A stretch of DNA of 64,000 nucleotides, from positions 496,001-560,000 of the forward strand of contig NZ_FOVD01000003.1 in assembly GCF_900115055.1 (NCBI RefSeq). The letters run 5' to 3'. Positions 61,945 to 64,000 of the stretch are shown in pieces; the first letter of the stretch is position 1; each line of letters begins with the position of its first letter. Made by a program: the position numbers and the translations under genes. Below the pieces are notes generated by a model, which saw only the letters and a list, made by a program, of their open reading frames with translations, searched no databases and was not told the origin of the DNA. The stretch comes from Chryseobacterium oleae. GTDB taxonomy: Bacteria > Bacteroidota > Bacteroidia > Flavobacteriales > Weeksellaceae.

Positions 61945-62712
61945 TTATTCTGTGCTTATCCATGCTGACATATATTCTCTGTTCATCCTTGCAATATTAT
62001 CCAAAGAAATATTTTTAGGACATTCAACCTCGCAGGCTCCAATGACCGAACAATTTCCAAAGCCTTCTTCATCCATAGCTTTTACCATATTTAGAACCCG
62101 TCGTTTCGCCTCAATCCTTCCCTGCGGCAGTAAAGCAAAATGAGAAACCTTCGCCCCCACAAAAAGCATTGCTGCGCCATTGGGACAGCAGGCAACACAG
62201 GCTCCGCAACTGATACAGGCAGCAGCATCCATTGCTTTATCGGCATCATCTTTGGGAATGGCAACAGCATTGGCATCCAGAGTATTTCCTGAAGTATTGA
62301 CCGAAATAAATCCGCCTGCTGCCATGATCCTGTCAAAAGCGCTACGGTCTGTTATCAGGTCTTTAATAACAGGGAATGCAATGCTCCTCCATGGCTCTAT
62401 AACAATCGTTTCACCATCCTTAAACATCCTCATATGCAGCTGGCAGGTTGTAATACCTGTATCAGGACCGTGGGCTCTGCCGTTAATGTACAAAGAACAC
62501 ATTCCGCAAATTCCTTCACGGCAATCATGATCGAATGCTACAGGTTCTTTATTCTCTCTGATTAACTGCTCATTAAGAATATCCAGCATTTCCAGAAAAG
62601 ATGCGCCTGTCGAAATATCTGAAACTTTGTAGAGTTCAAATTTCCCTTTTGTTTTTGCATTTTTCTGCCTCCAGATCTTCAAATCCAGATTTAATTTTTT
62701 ATGACTATCCAT
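61945..62712 (-). CDS. Succinate dehydrogenase/fumarate reductase iron-sulfur subunit, orphan
   Basis: 255 residues with all three clusters: [2Fe-2S] ligands Cys64, Cys69, Cys72 and Cys90 ([16 protein letters not shown]), and the 4Fe/3Fe ligands in [14 protein letters not shown] and [14 protein letters not shown]. Partner genes for the flavoprotein (sdhA) and membrane cytochrome (sdhC) are absent here, so this may be a second copy assembled with subunits encoded elsewhere. Its promoter carries an Fnr-like box, suggesting a low-oxygen form, for example fumarate reductase mode. Confidence 0.9.
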   Translation of the reverse strand: MDSHKKLNLDLKIWRQKNAKTKGKFELYKVSDISTGASFLEMLDILNEQLIRENKEPVAFDHDCREGICGMCSLYINGRAHGPDTGITTCQLHMRMFKDGETIVIEPWRSIAFPVIKDLITDRSAFDRIMAAGGFISVNTSGNTLDANAVAIPKDDADKAMDAAACISCGACVACCPNGAAMLFVGAKVSHFALLPQGRIEAKRRVLNMVKAMDEEGFGNCSVIGACEVECPKNISLDNIARMNREYMSAWISTE

Positions 62713-62732
62713 AATCTATTTGATTTGCTCAT

Positions 62733-62779
62733 TAAAAATACAGCCATAAGGGTGCAATATCTTATGACTGATTTCATAT
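62733..62779 (-). promoter_or_regulatory. Fnr-like box and -7 element for orphan sdhB
   Basis: Palindrome TTATGACTGATTTCATAT (62762-62779, + strand); leftward -7 TATTTTTA (62740-62733, one mismatch); centre spacing 34 bp; start codon at 62712. Confidence 0.65.
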
Positions 62780-62817
62780 GCCGTCTGAAATCATATCATA
62801 AATAAAATGTAACTAAT

Positions 62818-62850
62818 AAAAAAGGAAACCACAGTGTGGTTCCTTTTTTA
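62818..62850 (-). terminator. Terminator of the cyanophycinase genes
   Basis: Hairpin AAAAAAGGAAACCACA / GTGGTTCCTTTTTT around a tight loop with one bulged A, at the stop of the leftward gene at 62848; T tracts on both strands. Confidence 0.8.
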
Positions 62851-63717
62851 TATTTCTCCTGAACAGGCACCTTCAAATTGATTGTTATTCAAATCAATTT
62901 TACATTGATCAGTTAAGATGTGAACTTTAAGATTTTCCGCATAAATAGGAAATCCTTTTTTTACATTCCTAGTATTGGTCTTGCCAATTTCTGCTGCACT
63001 GAGCATCCATACCATACCGGACCCTCGGCAGGTTGCCTTCGATCCCTGCTCGATCAGAAGAGCTGTATCCTCTCCCAGGCCGACTCCCCAGCAGTCCTGA
63101 TTCAGAATCACAGCATGCGCAAGCCTTCCGAATCTGGCCCGGTGCACAAAATGCGTATCAATAATACAGTTATGAATTAATCCCAATCCTAAGTTCAGTT
63201 CAATATCATGTTCAAGAATGGCTTCCCCATTAATGGCATCAAGAATTACAATTTTAGGCATACACATTGCTCCGGCACTGGTTCCGGCGATCATAAAATT
63301 TTCCTCATTCCAATATTTTTCTTTCAAAAGATCTGTTAAAACAGATTGTTGTAGTGTATTGCATATCCTATTTTGATCTCCTCCCGTAAAAAATACGGTC
63401 TGAGCAGCCTCAACTCTTTTAAGATGATAATCTGTATGGATCTGATCATCACAAATATCCAGAAAGTCAAAATTAGTATATCCTATTTCTTTAAATGTTT
63501 CTGTGTAGGTCTTGCGCATACTCTCTGGATCAGTCGTTGCTGCGGTAATAACTTCAATGCGATCATCTTTTGATTTTGCTAAAAGTTTAAGAATTTCATG
63601 GGGCGTAAAATTATTGTTATCTTTTTTCATTTCAGGATCTTTTCCCGCCTTATCTTCCTTTCCGCCAATGATTAATAATTGTCCTTTAGGTGTCATCGTT
63701 ACGTATTTTAATTGCAT
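62848..63717 (-). CDS. Cyanophycinase-like peptidase S51
   Basis: 289 residues. Motifs: LLIIGGKEDKAG, FFTGGDQNRI, the nucleophile Ser147 in GTSAGAMCMP, and GLIHNCIIDTHFVHRARFGR with the catalytic His. This family cleaves beta-linked Asp-Arg polymers (cyanophycin) or isoaspartyl peptides. The ATG at 63717 overlaps the stop of the upstream gene (TAATG), which favours it over the ATG six codons further in. Likely cytoplasmic. Confidence 0.9.
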   Translation of the reverse strand: MQLKYVTMTPKGQLLIIGGKEDKAGKDPEMKKDNNNFTPHEILKLLAKSKDDRIEVITAATTDPESMRKTYTETFKEIGYTNFDFLDICDDQIHTDYHLKRVEAAQTVFFTGGDQNRICNTLQQSVLTDLLKEKYWNEENFMIAGTSAGAMCMPKIVILDAINGEAILEHDIELNLGLGLIHNCIIDTHFVHRARFGRLAHAVILNQDCWGVGLGEDTALLIEQGSKATCRGSGMVWMLSAAEIGKTNTRNVKKGFPIYAENLKVHILTDQCKIDLNNNQFEGACSGEI

Positions 63718-64000
63718 TATTGAATGGTATTTCTGTTTATAAAATTCAAGCTGTACTCTAACACATCCTTTTTTATCAGATTTCCACTGAAAAGATTAAA
63801 AAACGAGCCCGGGGTGAGAATATGCCCTTTCAGGTTTTTTACATATACTGAAGCATCTTTTTTTAAAAATCTGTTTTCGACATTTTTGGCATTCACAACC
63901 ATCACAGATCCACTTCCTATACATGACGCTTTATAACCTTTCTCGATGAGTACTGCCATTCCACTTTTTAGCCCGAGTCCCACATATTGATTATGGCTAA
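63717..64000 (-). CDS. Second cyanophycinase-like gene, partial (window edge)
   Basis: The 3' part of a second S51-type gene; the 5' part lies beyond position 64000. The readable end runs from SHNQYVGLGLKSGMAVLIEK through ASCIGSGSVMVVNA to LKGHILTPGSFF, matching the last third of the gene at 62848 (GVGLGEDTALLIEQGSK, CRGSGMVWML, LKVHILTDQCK). The active-site Ser is outside the window. Tandem, overlapping by TAATG with the next gene. Confidence 0.85.
   Translation of the reverse strand, partial: SHNQYVGLGLKSGMAVLIEKGYKASCIGSGSVMVVNAKNVENRFLKKDASVYVKNLKGHILTPGSFFNLFSGNLIKKDVLEYSLNFINRNTIQ

Noticed and set aside
1..64000. CRISPR array, tRNA, rRNA, prophage or integrative element
   Set aside because: No regular spaced repeats, no cloverleaf or rRNA sequence, no integrase, capsid or transfer genes were seen on either strand.

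Overview
The window looks like chromosomal DNA of a flavobacterium, most likely Chryseobacterium or a close relative in the Weeksellaceae. Signs are the AT-rich sequence, many promoters with the Bacteroidetes -7 element TAnnTTTG, weak ribosome binding sites, a type IX secretion C-terminal signal, a Chryseobacterium-type peptide leader, a DUF6520 protein, RteC and cbb3-type oxidase genes. No rRNA, tRNA, CRISPR array or prophage was seen.

Region 1 (1-8.4 kb) is mixed accessory DNA: an AraC regulator, an outer-membrane barrel protein, a quinone-oxidoreductase gene split by a decayed IS3-family element, a secreted family 8 polysaccharide lyase and the wreck of a small HTH gene. Region 2 (8.4-21.5 kb) is a copper/efflux locus: two AraC-type regulators carrying an N-terminal CxxC metal-binding-like segment, a CopA ATPase, a metal-binding lipoprotein, an RND tripartite pump, an EmrB-like MFS pump, a small HMA metallochaperone and a heavy-metal-binding-domain protein. 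One identical 22-bp element precedes both copA and the metallochaperone gene at the same distance from the core promoter.

Region 3 (21.9-38.5 kb) is a general-stress and redox island: NDH-2, four short-chain dehydrogenases, a DUF2383 protein, cytoplasmic alpha-amylase, an FTN-family membrane protein, an FAD/Rieske oxidoreductase, CinA-like amidase, Zn-alcohol dehydrogenase, a large KatE-type catalase, a YciE/YciF ferritin-like protein and a KGG-repeat protein. Region 4 (38.7-51 kb) holds seven of the eight Crp/Fnr paralogues of the window, a compact cbb3-type oxidase operon, small lipoproteins, an HD-domain protein and DUF421. Region 5 (51-64 kb) holds DUF389, an HTH/RteC pair, an orphan RiPP-like peptide, an AraC-TPR regulator facing a MauE/DUF6520 cassette, a second KGG protein, an epimerase, an orphan SdhB and two cyanophycinase-like genes, the last cut by the window end.

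The main discovery is a local regulon. Twelve promoters between 38.7 and 62.8 kb share an 18-bp palindrome (TTATGA-N6-TCATAA and variants) centred 33-34 bp upstream of the centre of a TAnnTTTG -7 element, the geometry of a class II Crp/Fnr-activated promoter. They precede three Crp/Fnr genes, both KGG genes, two lipoprotein genes (one at the head of the oxidase operon), the orphan sdhB, an unknown gene, two micro-ORFs, and two places with no ORF but an intrinsic terminator about 60 nt downstream. The last two are candidate Fnr-controlled small RNAs. The region reads as a self-wired sensor network with many paralogous regulators, one common operator, and protein and RNA outputs.
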